Shown here one piece after another: positions 1 through 8,455 of a stretch of DNA of 64,000 bases; the stretch's first letter is position 1, and every line of letters starts with the position of its first letter. The notes under the pieces were generated by a model, which was given only the letters and a program-made list of their open reading frames with translations, ran no database searches and had not been told where the DNA came from. A program made the translations under genes and the position numbers. This stretch comes from Burkholderiales bacterium UBA2463 (lineage in GTDB: Bacteria; Pseudomonadota; Gammaproteobacteria; Burkholderiales; Burkholderiaceae_A). The stretch lies in assembly GCA_002342295.1 (NCBI GenBank), contig DDPR01000012.1:1-64000 (forward strand), written 5' to 3'.

Positions 1-36
1 CACCGCTTCCGCCAAGTCAATCTTTTTCGTGGGCTC

Positions 37-951
37 TCACTGTTGTTTGGCTTGGGTGGGGTCAAAAAGCCTTTTTCGCGGACCTGCATACGCCACTTGG
101 CCCCATACCCCATGACCGAGTAGGCGGGGTAGGCCCTTGGCGACTAGGAGCAACTTCTCTAGGTTAATGCCTGTCTCCAGGCCTTCGCACTGCAGGGCAT
201 GAACAATATCCTCCATGCAGACATTGCCGGAGGCGCCAGGCGCATAAGGGCAGCCGCCAATCCCTCCCGTACAGGCGTCAAAGTGGGTAACGCCCGCCCG
301 AATTCCCTCTAGAACATTCGAGAGCCCCAGTCCGCGGCTGTTATGAAAGTGCAGCGTTACTCGGAGGTTTGGGTGCTGACTGAGGACACGTGTGGTCAAG
401 GATCTAACCAAGGATGGGTAAGCCATGCCCGTGGTGTCGCAGAGGCTCACGCCAGTGACGCCCAACGCAGCGTAACGGGAGACCCATGTGAGCACCGCCT
501 CCTCACTTACATCCCCCTCGAAGGGACATCCAAATGAGCATGATAGAGAGACATTTACCTTTGCCTTGCCTCCTGTGAAGGCGATGACGTCCCTCAATGC
601 ATTGAAGGACTCGTCGGGCGTCATTTTAAGGTTCGCTCGATTATGAGATTCACTCACCGACATCACCAGGTTGAGCTCATCTGGTTTGCAGGCCAATGCG
701 CGCTCCGCACCTCGCTTATTCGGCACCAACACCACGAGCTCACAGTCCGAGGTACGCGAGACTCTGGCCATCACCTCCTCGGCATCTGCCAACTGCGGAA
801 TGGCCTTGGGGGAGACAAAGGAGGTTGCCTCGATGCGTGGCAATCCCGAGTCTCTCAGACCCTCGATGAGGGCGACTTTCTGATCGGCACTCAAGGTTCG
901 TGCCTCGTTCTGAAGGCCGTCACGAGGCGACACATCGCACATGAAAATCAT
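37..951 (-). CDS. Hydroxymethylglutaryl-CoA lyase family protein
   Basis: A 304-residue TIM-barrel acyl-CoA lyase of the HMG-CoA lyase type, which cleaves a branched 3-hydroxyacyl-CoA to acetyl-CoA plus a keto acid. The N-terminal strand carries the metal/substrate motif VSPRDGLQNE (residues 8-17). SLCDTTGMAYP lies mid-protein, HFHNSRGLG carries the metal-binding His pair, and the C-terminal loop GGCPYAPGASGN contains the expected mobile Cys. The start is unusually short before the motif; a second Met at residue 4 is possible. It overlaps the upstream CoA-transferase gene by 4 bp, so the two are probably translationally coupled: the transferase makes the thioester and this enzyme cleaves it. 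The natural substrate could be HMG-CoA or a related compound such as citramalyl-CoA; the sequence does not decide. Confidence 0.9.
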   Translation of the reverse strand: MIFMCDVSPRDGLQNEARTLSADQKVALIEGLRDSGLPRIEATSFVSPKAIPQLADAEEVMARVSRTSDCELVVLVPNKRGAERALACKPDELNLVMSVSESHNRANLKMTPDESFNALRDVIAFTGGKAKVNVSLSCSFGCPFEGDVSEEAVLTWVSRYAALGVTGVSLCDTTGMAYPSLVRSLTTRVLSQHPNLRVTLHFHNSRGLGLSNVLEGIRAGVTHFDACTGGIGGCPYAPGASGNVCMEDIVHALQCEGLETGINLEKLLLVAKGLPRLLGHGVWGQVAYAGPRKRLFDPTQAKQQ

Positions 952-2132
952 GCCACGACTCCTAACTCTCTGAGGCCGAGAATCTCGGCGTCGGTGTAGC
1001 CAGTCTCTCGGAGAACCTCGTCAGTGTGCTCCCCAAGCTTGGGCGCTCGATGATCAATGTGACCGGGGGTCTCACTGAGTTTGGGGACAATGCCGGGCTG
1101 GGTGATCGGCTCCCCGTCATATGCGGTGCATTTCAGAATCATGTCGCGGGCATGAAAGTGGGGGTCTTGGGCAATGTCTGCCGCCGAGTAGACCTTACCC
1201 GCTGGGACGCGATGGGTTTTGAGCGTCTCGATGACGGAGGCCATGTCACGAGTGGCGGTCCAGTCTCCAATTGCCCCATCCAGTCGAGATGCCTGCTTGG
1301 CGCGGCCGGCGTTGTCGGCGAGTTCGGGGTCGTCTCTCAGATCCTCCCTGCCAATCGCCTCCATAAGTCTGCGGAAGATGCCATCGCCGTTGCCAGCGAT
1401 AAGCACCATACCGTCGCTACAGGTGTAGGCATTTGAGGGCGCAATACCTGGCAACGCTGAGCCCGAGGGTTCGCGAACGATTCCCGCCTCACAATACTCG
1501 GGCAAAAGGCTTTCCATCATATTAAACACCGACTCGTAGAGTGCGACATCGACCACCTGACCCTTACCCGTCTTTCGCCGCGCTTCGAGAGCCGCAAAGA
1601 TGCCTGCCACTGCGTGTAATCCCGAGAGCGTGTCACCGATCGACACCCCGACCCGAACTGGCTTTCGGTCAGGCTCTCCGCTCAGGTAGCGGAGCCCCCC
1701 CATAGCCTCGCCAATCAGCCCGAACCCGGGATTGTCACGGTAGGGTCCCGTTTGTCCAAAGCCCGATATTCGAACCAGGATGAGGCCCGGGTTTTCCGCG
1801 CTTAATGCCTCGTAACTCATGCCCCATCGCTCCAGAGTCCCCGGGCTAAAGTTCTCTATGAGTACATCACATTGCTTCACGAGTGATCGAGCGACCTGTT
1901 GACCCTCGGCCACGCGCAGGTCGAGACAGACTGAGCGCTTGTTACGAGCCATCACGTGCCACCACAGCGAGACGTCTCCGCGAAGGATGCGCCAATTTCT
2001 GAGCGGGTCTCCCGAGCCTGGGGGCTCGATCTTGGTGACCCGGGCGCCAAAGTCAGCGAGTGTGCGCGCACAAAATGGGCCGGCGATGAGTTGGCCCATT
2101 TCGACAACTTTGAGGTCCCCTAATGGCTTCAT
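948..2132 (-). CDS. CaiB/BaiF family CoA-transferase (type III)
   Basis: A 394-residue formyl-CoA-transferase-fold enzyme that moves CoA from a donor such as succinyl-CoA to a free carboxylic acid. The N-terminus (PLGDLKVVEMGQLIAGPFC) is the family start, followed by LADFGARVTKIEPPGSGDP. The stretch RNKRSVCLDLR and then LIENFSPGTLERWGM gives the region with the catalytic Asp typical of the family. I chose the ATG at 2132 because the conserved domain begins there. A GTG at 2186 would add 18 residues, and neither start has a good Shine-Dalgarno. The 4-bp overlap with the downstream lyase suggests a two-step pathway; the succinate–hydroxymethylglutarate CoA-transferase branch is a plausible comparison, but this is inference. 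Confidence 0.9.
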   Translation of the reverse strand: MKPLGDLKVVEMGQLIAGPFCARTLADFGARVTKIEPPGSGDPLRNWRILRGDVSLWWHVMARNKRSVCLDLRVAEGQQVARSLVKQCDVLIENFSPGTLERWGMSYEALSAENPGLILVRISGFGQTGPYRDNPGFGLIGEAMGGLRYLSGEPDRKPVRVGVSIGDTLSGLHAVAGIFAALEARRKTGKGQVVDVALYESVFNMMESLLPEYCEAGIVREPSGSALPGIAPSNAYTCSDGMVLIAGNGDGIFRRLMEAIGREDLRDDPELADNAGRAKQASRLDGAIGDWTATRDMASVIETLKTHRVPAGKVYSAADIAQDPHFHARDMILKCTAYDGEPITQPGIVPKLSETPGHIDHRAPKLGEHTDEVLRETGYTDAEILGLRELGVVA

Positions 2133-2271
2133 ATGGAGGGTAAGTATGCCGTCAGCCCGGAGGGAGGGCGCTCCTAGGGCAATCACGGGGGACTCACCCC
2201 GAAGGTCGAAGCGATAATCTTGAAATACTGCTCGTTTTCCCAGTGACCCTCTCTATTTCCCAGGAGCCTTC
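2133..2271. promoter_or_regulatory. Divergent intergenic region, CoA-transferase versus ABC importer
   Basis: These 139 bp separate the CoA-transferase/lyase pair on the minus strand from the ABC importer operon on the plus strand and must hold both promoters. GATAAT at 2213-2218 is a possible -10 for the importer but lacks a convincing -35. AGGAG at 2261-2265 is a good Shine-Dalgarno for the binding-protein gene. No clear palindrome was seen. If the GTG at 2186 starts the CoA-transferase, the region shrinks to 85 bp. Confidence 0.4.
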
Positions 2272-3291
2272 ATGCGCCGCACTCTCATTCATGCCGTTGC
2301 GTTGATCACGGCTTTGCTTTCCCTGTTCTCTGTTCCGGCCTCTGCGGCTGTCGATAAGGAGAAGGTGACCATCGCCGTGGGCGGGAAGGGCCTGTTTTAT
2401 TACCTTCCTTTGTCGATTGCGGAGCAACTCGGCTACTTCAAGCAGGAAGGTCTGAATGTGGAAATTGTCGACTTTGCAGGTGGTGCAAAAGCCCTCCAGG
2501 CGGTCGTCGGTGGATCTGCAGATGTTGTCTCGGGTGCCTACGAGCACACCATCAAAATGCAGGAGAAGAAGCAATACTTTACGGCCTTCGTTCAGCAGAG
2601 CCGAGCACCTCAGATCGTGTTGGGCGTCTCCACTCGGAGCATGCCTAACTTCAAAACGGTGTCCGATCTCAAGGGTAAGAAGATCGGTGTCACGGCCCCG
2701 GGTTCCTCAACAAATATGGTCGCGAGTTTTGTGCTGGATGCGGCTGGTGTGAACCCCTCGGAGGTCTCTTTCATTGGAGTGGGCGCGGGAGCGGGCGCGG
2801 TCGCCGCGCTGAGGTCTGGCCAGATCGATGCCATCTCTAACCTCGATCCGGTCATCTCTACTCTGGAGAAAGACGGCTCTATTAAGGTGGTCGTCGACAC
2901 CCGCAAGCTCGATGCGACTCGCAAGGTGTTCGGAGGCGATATGCCGGCTGCGTCTCTTTATGCGCCAGAGGACTTCATCAAAAAGTACCCCAAGACAACA
3001 CAGGCCCTGACCAACGCCATTGTTCGCGCCAATCGCTGGCTGGCGAAGGCGACCCCAGATGAAGTGCTGAAGGCCGTGCCTGCCAGCTACCACCTCGGTG
3101 ACCCTGACCTCTATAAGCAAACGTTTCTCAACATTCGAGAGGCGCTCTCCCCCGATGGCAGCATCTCGGAATCGGGGACACAGACCGCGCTGAAGGCTTT
3201 AGCGGCCTATGAGGACAAATTCGACGCGAAGGCAGTTGACCTCAAGCGCACCTACACCAATAGTTTTGTGTCTAAGGTACCGCGCCAGTAA
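2272..3291 (+). CDS. NitT/TauT-type ABC transporter substrate-binding protein
   Basis: A 339-residue periplasmic solute-binding protein of the SsuA/THI5-like class. A signal peptide occupies about residues 1-25 (charged MRR start, hydrophobic core, cleavage near ASA-AV). The mature part follows the family pattern: LPLSIAEQLGYFKQEGLNVE, then AGGAKALQAVVGGSADV, then LKGKKIGVTAPGSSTN and SGQIDAISNLDPVI. It begins an operon with an ATPase and a permease. Members of this family bind sulfonates, nitrate, pyrimidines, aromatic acids and others, so the ligand is not predictable. Divergence from a CoA-transferase/lyase pair suggests an organic acid, which is inference only. Confidence 0.92.
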   Translation: MRRTLIHAVALITALLSLFSVPASAAVDKEKVTIAVGGKGLFYYLPLSIAEQLGYFKQEGLNVEIVDFAGGAKALQAVVGGSADVVSGAYEHTIKMQEKKQYFTAFVQQSRAPQIVLGVSTRSMPNFKTVSDLKGKKIGVTAPGSSTNMVASFVLDAAGVNPSEVSFIGVGAGAGAVAALRSGQIDAISNLDPVISTLEKDGSIKVVVDTRKLDATRKVFGGDMPAASLYAPEDFIKKYPKTTQALTNAIVRANRWLAKATPDEVLKAVPASYHLGDPDLYKQTFLNIREALSPDGSISESGTQTALKALAAYEDKFDAKAVDLKRTYTNSFVSKVPRQ

Positions 3292-3315
3292 GCCTGTCTC
3301 CGGCAGGTTTTGCTC

Positions 3316-4128
3316 ATGACTGACGCTCTCTCGTTTGTGGATGTCACCTGCGCGTTTGGCAGTGGACAGGCGGGTTTTGCTCCCTATATTGCGGTCAAGG
3401 ATGTCTCGTTTTCCGTTCGAGACGGAGAGTTCGTCTCACTGGTTGGTCCCACGGGCTGCGGTAAATCCACCATTTTGAACGTGGCGGCAGGACTGCTCCA
3501 ACCAAGCTTGGGACAAATCCGTGTTTTTGGGGGTCTCATTGACAGCGTGAATCTTCGGGCAGGCTACATGTTTCAGGCCGAGGCGTTAATGCCTTGGCGC
3601 ACAGCTGTTCAGAATGTGAGTGCGGGGCTAGAGTTTCGGGGCACTCCCGCGCAAGAGGCCATGTCTGCTGCTGTGGACTGGCTCAGGAGGGTGGGTCTGG
3701 GGGGCTTTGAGAACCGCTATCCCCATCAGATGTCCGGGGGCATGCGTAAACGTTGTGCGATGGCTCAGACGCTCATACTCGACCCCGACATTGTGCTGAT
3801 GGACGAGCCCTTTTCGGCATTGGATGTTCAGACCCGCCAGCTCATGGAAAACGAACTTCTGTCCCTTTGGCAGGCTAAGCGTAAGGCGGTTCTTTTCATT
3901 ACTCACGATCTTGATGAGGCAATCGCCATGTCTGACCGAGTCCTCGTCTTATCGGCTGGTCCTTCCTCCCATCCTATTGGCGAATTCGTGGTGGATCTTC
4001 CACGTCCAAGGGATGTTGCTGAGGTTCGCTCCAATCCGCGATTTGTAGAGCTGCACAGTCAGATCTGGGCCGTGCTTCGTGAGGAGGTTTTAAAGGGCTA
4101 CGCGCAGCAGATGACGAGGTCGTCATGA
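3316..4128 (+). CDS. NitT/TauT-type ABC transporter ATP-binding protein
   Basis: A 270-residue ABC ATPase that powers the importer. Walker A is GPTGCGKST, the signature is MSGGMRKRCAMAQ (a variant of LSGGQ), Walker B is IVLMDEPFSALD and the switch is FITHDLDEAI. The ATG at 3316 is preferred; an in-frame TTG two codons upstream is possible. The gene follows the binding-protein gene by 24 bp and overlaps the permease gene by 4 bp (ATGA), indicating translational coupling within one operon. The domain order and the Q-loop region (YMFQAEALMPWRTA) are those of the SsuB/TauB group. Confidence 0.93.
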   Translation: MTDALSFVDVTCAFGSGQAGFAPYIAVKDVSFSVRDGEFVSLVGPTGCGKSTILNVAAGLLQPSLGQIRVFGGLIDSVNLRAGYMFQAEALMPWRTAVQNVSAGLEFRGTPAQEAMSAAVDWLRRVGLGGFENRYPHQMSGGMRKRCAMAQTLILDPDIVLMDEPFSALDVQTRQLMENELLSLWQAKRKAVLFITHDLDEAIAMSDRVLVLSAGPSSHPIGEFVVDLPRPRDVAEVRSNPRFVELHSQIWAVLREEVLKGYAQQMTRSS

Positions 4129-4931
4129 CTCAGATGGCTCCTCGAATAGCACAGCTAGCTCTCTTTGTGGTCATTATGGTTCTATGGCACCTCCTCACCG
4201 AGCCTGGACTGTTGCCTCAACTCTATTTTGATAACCCTAATCAGGCGGCCTTCTTTTTCGGTCAGCCACTCAAGGTGTTTGCAGCCATTTGGGATTGGTT
4301 CATCTCTGGATCCATCTACAGCCATTTGGGCGTTACCCTTTTTGAAACGCTCATGGCCTTTGCTATCGGCACGACTTTTGGTCTGGGCATGGGATTGTGG
4401 CTCGCACTCTCTCCTGCAATGTCCCTCGTGCTGGACCCATACATTAAGGCCGTCAACGCAATGCCCCGCGTGATTTTGGCTCCGATCTTTGCGGTCTGGT
4501 TTGGTCTTGGCGTGTGGTCAAAGGTGGCCCTTGGGGTAACACTCGTCTTTTTCGTCGTATTTTTCAACGTGTACCAGGGCGTTCGAGAGGTGAGTCCCAC
4601 GCTTATCGCGAACGCGCGCATGCTCGGCGCTGATAAAAGACAACTGCTGCGAAGCGTATATCTGCCGAGCGCGATGAGCTGGGTGTTCTCAAGTCTGCAC
4701 ACCAGTGTCGGTCTGGCGTTTGTGGGCGCTGTCGTGGGCGAGTATCTGGGTTCTGCGGCTGGCGTGGGCTACCTGATTTTGCAGGCTGAGGGTCGCTTCG
4801 ATGTCAACACGGTATTCGCTGGCATTCTCGTTCTCACCGCCTTCGCCCTATTTCTGGATGCCATCGTTTCTCGTATTGAGCGACATCTCATGCGCTGGCA
4901 GCCAGGAACGGGCCAGACCGAAAAGCTCTGA
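4125..4931 (+). CDS. NitT/TauT-type ABC transporter permease
   Basis: A 268-residue inner-membrane permease with about six hydrophobic segments. The EAA-type cytoplasmic loop lies around residues 150-180 (SPTLIANARMLGADKRQLLR), which contacts the ATPase. It is the third gene of the importer operon and overlaps the ATPase by 4 bp. The family normally works as a homodimer with two ATPase subunits, so the three genes form a complete transporter. A dehydrogenase gene follows after 33 bp and is probably in the same transcript. Confidence 0.92.
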   Translation: MTQMAPRIAQLALFVVIMVLWHLLTEPGLLPQLYFDNPNQAAFFFGQPLKVFAAIWDWFISGSIYSHLGVTLFETLMAFAIGTTFGLGMGLWLALSPAMSLVLDPYIKAVNAMPRVILAPIFAVWFGLGVWSKVALGVTLVFFVVFFNVYQGVREVSPTLIANARMLGADKRQLLRSVYLPSAMSWVFSSLHTSVGLAFVGAVVGEYLGSAAGVGYLILQAEGRFDVNTVFAGILVLTAFALFLDAIVSRIERHLMRWQPGTGQTEKL

Positions 4932-4964
4932 GGCTCAGAGTAACCTCTCCCAAGGAAGTCTCCC

Positions 4965-5930
4965 GTGAGCAAATGCAGGATCTTGTTTCTAGATGATTTC
5001 GAGGGTGGCTTTGCGCACTCGCCCGCCATCTCAGCGCTGTCATCTCGAGCAGATCTTGTTTTTCACTCCAAGTCCCTTCGGGGGGACGCACTCGCAGACG
5101 CGTTGTCGCAAGCTGACGGTCTTGTGCTTATGCGGGATCGCACACCGTTCGGAGAACCAGAGCTTACCTTGGCGCCCCGCCTGAAGTTCCTGATCTACAC
5201 GGGGACTCGGAACAACCTGCTGGACGAGGCAGCCTGCGCAGCCAGAGGAATTCCAGTCCTCAATACAGAGTTTGGCCCCTCCAAAGCAAGCACCTGTGAA
5301 CTCACCTGGGCACTTGTACTCGCGGCGGTAAAGCGCTTTGAACAGGGTCTGACGGTGATGCGCAGCAACCAGCTGGATTGGCGTCACGGCCTACAGTATC
5401 CGGCACTCCCTGATGTCTTGGAATCTGAGACGTTCGGGCTCATTGGGTTGGGACAGATCGGAACGAGAGTCGCTCGGGTGGCACAGGCTTTCGGGATGAA
5501 AACAATCGCCTGGAGTCCGAACCTCACGCACGAAAGGGCAGAGTCGGCTGGCTCGTCGCTGGTCCCTCTCGAGCGGGTTTTGAGTGAGGCCAAGGTTGTT
5601 TCTTTACATTTGGTTCTCGCACCGAGCACGAAGGGCCTGATGAACCGAGAGACGCTTGCACTGATGAGGAATGACTCGGTGTTGGTGAACACCTCTCGCT
5701 CAGGCCTTGTTGTTGAGGGGGAGCTCGTCGCTGCGCTCAATCGGGGTAGGCCTGCAGCTGCCGCCCTCGATGTGTTCGATGAGGAGCCACTCTCCGCAGA
5801 TCACCCCTTCAGATCGATGCCGCAGGTGACACTGACCCCGCACTTAGGGTTTGTCTCCAATCCGGTGTATCGCGTTTTTACCGAGACGGTAGCCACCCAT
5901 CTCAGCCGACTTTTGCCGTTAAATTCCTAG
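4965..5930 (+). CDS. D-2-hydroxyacid dehydrogenase (NAD(P)-dependent)
   Basis: A 321-residue enzyme interconverting a D-2-hydroxyacid and the 2-oxoacid. The Rossmann motif GLGQIGTRVARVAQAFG lies around residues 160-176. The catalytic triad is visible as Arg in NTSRSGLVVEGELV, Glu in FDEEPLS and His in TLTPHLGFVS. The GTG start at 4965 is supported by AAGGAAG six bases upstream. Position directly behind the ABC importer suggests it acts on an imported compound or a breakdown product. Glyoxylate/hydroxypyruvate reductase activity is common in the family, but the substrate is not predictable. Its TAG shares a CTAG palindrome with the stop of the opposing matB gene. Confidence 0.88.
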   Translation: MSKCRILFLDDFEGGFAHSPAISALSSRADLVFHSKSLRGDALADALSQADGLVLMRDRTPFGEPELTLAPRLKFLIYTGTRNNLLDEAACAARGIPVLNTEFGPSKASTCELTWALVLAAVKRFEQGLTVMRSNQLDWRHGLQYPALPDVLESETFGLIGLGQIGTRVARVAQAFGMKTIAWSPNLTHERAESAGSSLVPLERVLSEAKVVSLHLVLAPSTKGLMNRETLALMRNDSVLVNTSRSGLVVEGELVAALNRGRPAAAALDVFDEEPLSADHPFRSMPQVTLTPHLGFVSNPVYRVFTETVATHLSRLLPLNS

Positions 5931-7450
5931 CCTGCTCCGTAGGTCTCACGAAGAACGTTCTTTTGTACCTTGCCCATTGCGTTGCGAGGTAATTCGGGCA
6001 CGAGAATGAGCCGCTTGGGCACCTTAAAGTTTGCGATTCGTTGTTTGAGCTCGTTAATCATCTGCTCGCTGTTGAGCTCCACATTGGGTTTGGGCACCAC
6101 GATAGCAACAACAGCCTCTCCGAAGTCTGCATGGGGAACACCAATCACGGCGCTTTCCTCAACACCGAGCATGTCGTCGATGAAACTTTCGATCTCTTTT
6201 GGATAGACGTTATAGCCACCGGAAATAATCAGATCCTTGCTTCGGCCAACGATACAGAGGAAGTGATTTGGCACGGGACCAGCACTGGTCTCGCCGCCCC
6301 AACGGCCCATATCGCCAGTCTTGAACCAGCCATCGGGGGTGAACTCCTCCTTGGTCTTCTCGGGCATGCGCCAGTAGCCCTTGAATACGTTGGGGCCTCT
6401 GACTTCGATTGCACCGATCTCGTTGACTCCGCACAGTCTGTTGTCCGCCCTTACACGCACCTCTGTTCCCGGAAGGGGTACGCCCACAGAACCGCCAACC
6501 CGCGGCCCCCCGTAGGGGTTTGAAACCAGCATCACCGTCTCGCTCATGCCGTAGCGCTCCAGAATGGTGTGACCGGTCCGCTCTCGAAAGCTGTTGAAGG
6601 TCTCGGTGAGCAGGGGGGCCGAGCCCGACACAAAGAGCCGCATGTTACGGGTCGTCTCTTTGGTGAACGTTGGGTCGAGGAGCAGGCGAACATAGAAGGT
6701 GGGCACACCCATCATCACGGTTGATTGGGGCATGTGATGAATGAGGGCCTTGGTGTCGAGACGTGGCAACCAGATCATCTTGCTGCCATTGAGCAGAGCC
6801 CCATGGCAGGCGACGAAGAGTCCGTGGACATGAAAAATTGGCAGGGCGTGAAGCAGCACGTCACCTGACTGCCAGGCCCAAAAATCTTTGAGCACCTGCG
6901 CGTTGCTTCCAAGATTTCCGTGGGAGAGCATGGCGCCTTTACTTCGACCGGTCGTGCCAGAGGTGTAGAGAATGGCGGCGAGATCATCATCGCTGCGGGG
7001 CACTACCTTTCCGTAATCTGAGAGGTGGGCGCAGGAGGTCAACAGCGTGCCGGTTCGATCCTCCCCCAGCGTGAAGACATGGCGACAGCCCGACCTTTTT
7101 GCTATGGGTTCAACCCAGCTGTGGTTTTTCGGGCTACAGACCACCACGGCGGGTTCGGCATTTTCAACGAAGTACTGAACCTCTGCGCCCTGGTAAGCCG
7201 TATTGAGAGGCAGGAAGACAAAACCTGCCTTAAGCGTGGCCAGGTAGAGGAACAGCGCCTCAGGCGACTTCTCGACCTGAACCGCGATGCGCGAACCCTC
7301 GGGCAGGTGAAGACCTGAGAGCAGGTTTGCCATCTTGGCAGTGGCCCGCTCAAGGTCATCCCAGCTGTAGAACAGGCCATCGTGCGTCTCGATGGCGCAG
7401 GCTGCTTTGTCTGAAGGGAATCCCTCCCTCAGTCTCGAATAGAGGTTCAC
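5927..7450 (-). CDS. matB: Malonyl-CoA synthetase (malonate–CoA ligase)
   Basis: A 507-residue AMP-forming ligase that activates malonate to malonyl-CoA. Adenylation motifs are ILYTSGTTGRSKGAM (P-loop), LERYGMSETVM, GWFKTGDMG and ISGGYNVYPKEIE, and the C-terminal catalytic Lys lies in LPRNAMGKVQKN. Length and the segment RNMRLFVSGSAPLL fit MatB better than long-chain acyl-CoA synthetases. The start is GTG with a poor Shine-Dalgarno. It lies 12 bp after a Bug receptor gene and in the same strand order as malonyl-CoA decarboxylase, so malonate → malonyl-CoA → acetyl-CoA is the probable pathway. Methylmalonate could be a side substrate. Confidence 0.92.
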   Translation of the reverse strand: MNLYSRLREGFPSDKAACAIETHDGLFYSWDDLERATAKMANLLSGLHLPEGSRIAVQVEKSPEALFLYLATLKAGFVFLPLNTAYQGAEVQYFVENAEPAVVVCSPKNHSWVEPIAKRSGCRHVFTLGEDRTGTLLTSCAHLSDYGKVVPRSDDDLAAILYTSGTTGRSKGAMLSHGNLGSNAQVLKDFWAWQSGDVLLHALPIFHVHGLFVACHGALLNGSKMIWLPRLDTKALIHHMPQSTVMMGVPTFYVRLLLDPTFTKETTRNMRLFVSGSAPLLTETFNSFRERTGHTILERYGMSETVMLVSNPYGGPRVGGSVGVPLPGTEVRVRADNRLCGVNEIGAIEVRGPNVFKGYWRMPEKTKEEFTPDGWFKTGDMGRWGGETSAGPVPNHFLCIVGRSKDLIISGGYNVYPKEIESFIDDMLGVEESAVIGVPHADFGEAVVAIVVPKPNVELNSEQMINELKQRIANFKVPKRLILVPELPRNAMGKVQKNVLRETYGAG

Positions 7451-7462
7451 GCAGTGAGCCGC

Positions 7463-8437
7463 TCAGTCAAGCTTGGCGCCTGAGGTGCGAACGAGGTCGC
7501 CCCAGCGCCTAATCTCCGATGAGACGAACTTTCCAAAGGCGGCGCCCGTGAGGCTCGGGACCTCGGAGCCGTTGTTGGCCCAGGTGGTCTTGAGCTCCTC
7601 TGAGGCCATTGCCTTTTGCACTTCGGAGGTCATCTTGTCCACGATGTCCTTTGGTGTGCCGGCGGGGGCCCAGAGCCCGTACCACGTGCTGACCACGTAG
7701 TTTGGAACCCCGGCCTCAGCGGCGGTTGGGACATCAGGGAACGCGGCTGAGCGCTTCGTGGAGGCCACTGCTAGCGCCTTAATCTTTCCGCCTTTGATGT
7801 GCTGTGAGGAGGATCCGAGGCCATCGAACATCATCTCAATCTGGCCCGTGATGAGGTCGGTGAGGGCCGGCCCCGCCCCGCGATAGGGCACGTGGGTGAT
7901 GGGTGCGCCAGTCAGCATCTTGAACTGCTCGCCTGCAAGGTGATGGGCGCTACCGTTGCCAGCACTGCCGTAATTCATGGCCTTGGGATTCTTTTTGGCA
8001 TAGTCAATCAGGCCCCTGAGGTCGTTGACAGGTACCTTACTCGGATTGATGACGATGACTTGAGGTGGGTTTGCAACCAGGAGCAGAGGGATAAAGCTTT
8101 TCTCGATGTCGTAGTCAAGCTTTGGATAGAGGCTTGGCGCAATGGCATGGTGGGCTGCGCCCATAAAGAAGGTGTAGCCGTCCGGGGCTGCCTTGGCAGC
8201 CACTGAAGCCCCGAGAGTTCCCCCCGCACCGCCGCGATTATCGATCACGATGCTTTTGCCCAGCTGTTTGCTGAGCTGGGTGGAAAGGGGCCTCGCAAAC
8301 GCGTCTGTGCCACCGCCGGCGGGGAAGGGAACGATGAGGGTAATGGGTTTGTTGGGCCAGGGGTCTGCAGCTTGTGCACCTGCGAGAGCGCCCAGTGTGA
8401 GCGCAGCCAGTGCGAGCCTGCCAATTGCTCGAATCAT
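7463..8437 (-). CDS. Bug-family tripartite tricarboxylate transporter substrate-binding protein
   Basis: A 324-residue periplasmic receptor of the TctC/Bug type. A signal peptide covers about residues 1-23 (cleavage near AQA-AD). The mature start PWPNKPITLIVPFPAGGGTD is diagnostic, followed by IDNRGGAGGTLGASVAAKA and the family segment VPYRGAGPALTDLITGQIEMMFD. AAGGAG upstream supports the ATG. It sits between matA and matB, so malonate is the likely ligand by context. No TctA or TctB membrane subunit is in this window, so it either works with a remote transporter or only senses the ligand, both known for Bug proteins. Confidence 0.93.
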   Translation of the reverse strand: MIRAIGRLALAALTLGALAGAQAADPWPNKPITLIVPFPAGGGTDAFARPLSTQLSKQLGKSIVIDNRGGAGGTLGASVAAKAAPDGYTFFMGAAHHAIAPSLYPKLDYDIEKSFIPLLLVANPPQVIVINPSKVPVNDLRGLIDYAKKNPKAMNYGSAGNGSAHHLAGEQFKMLTGAPITHVPYRGAGPALTDLITGQIEMMFDGLGSSSQHIKGGKIKALAVASTKRSAAFPDVPTAAEAGVPNYVVSTWYGLWAPAGTPKDIVDKMTSEVQKAMASEELKTTWANNGSEVPSLTGAAFGKFVSSEIRRWGDLVRTSGAKLD

Positions 8438-8455
8438 GTTGAGTCTCCTTGTGTT

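Noticed and set aside
1..36. Possible start of another minus-strand gene before the lyase gene's stop
   Set aside because: Only 36 bases are available and the candidate GTG frame hits a stop within eight codons, so nothing can be supported.
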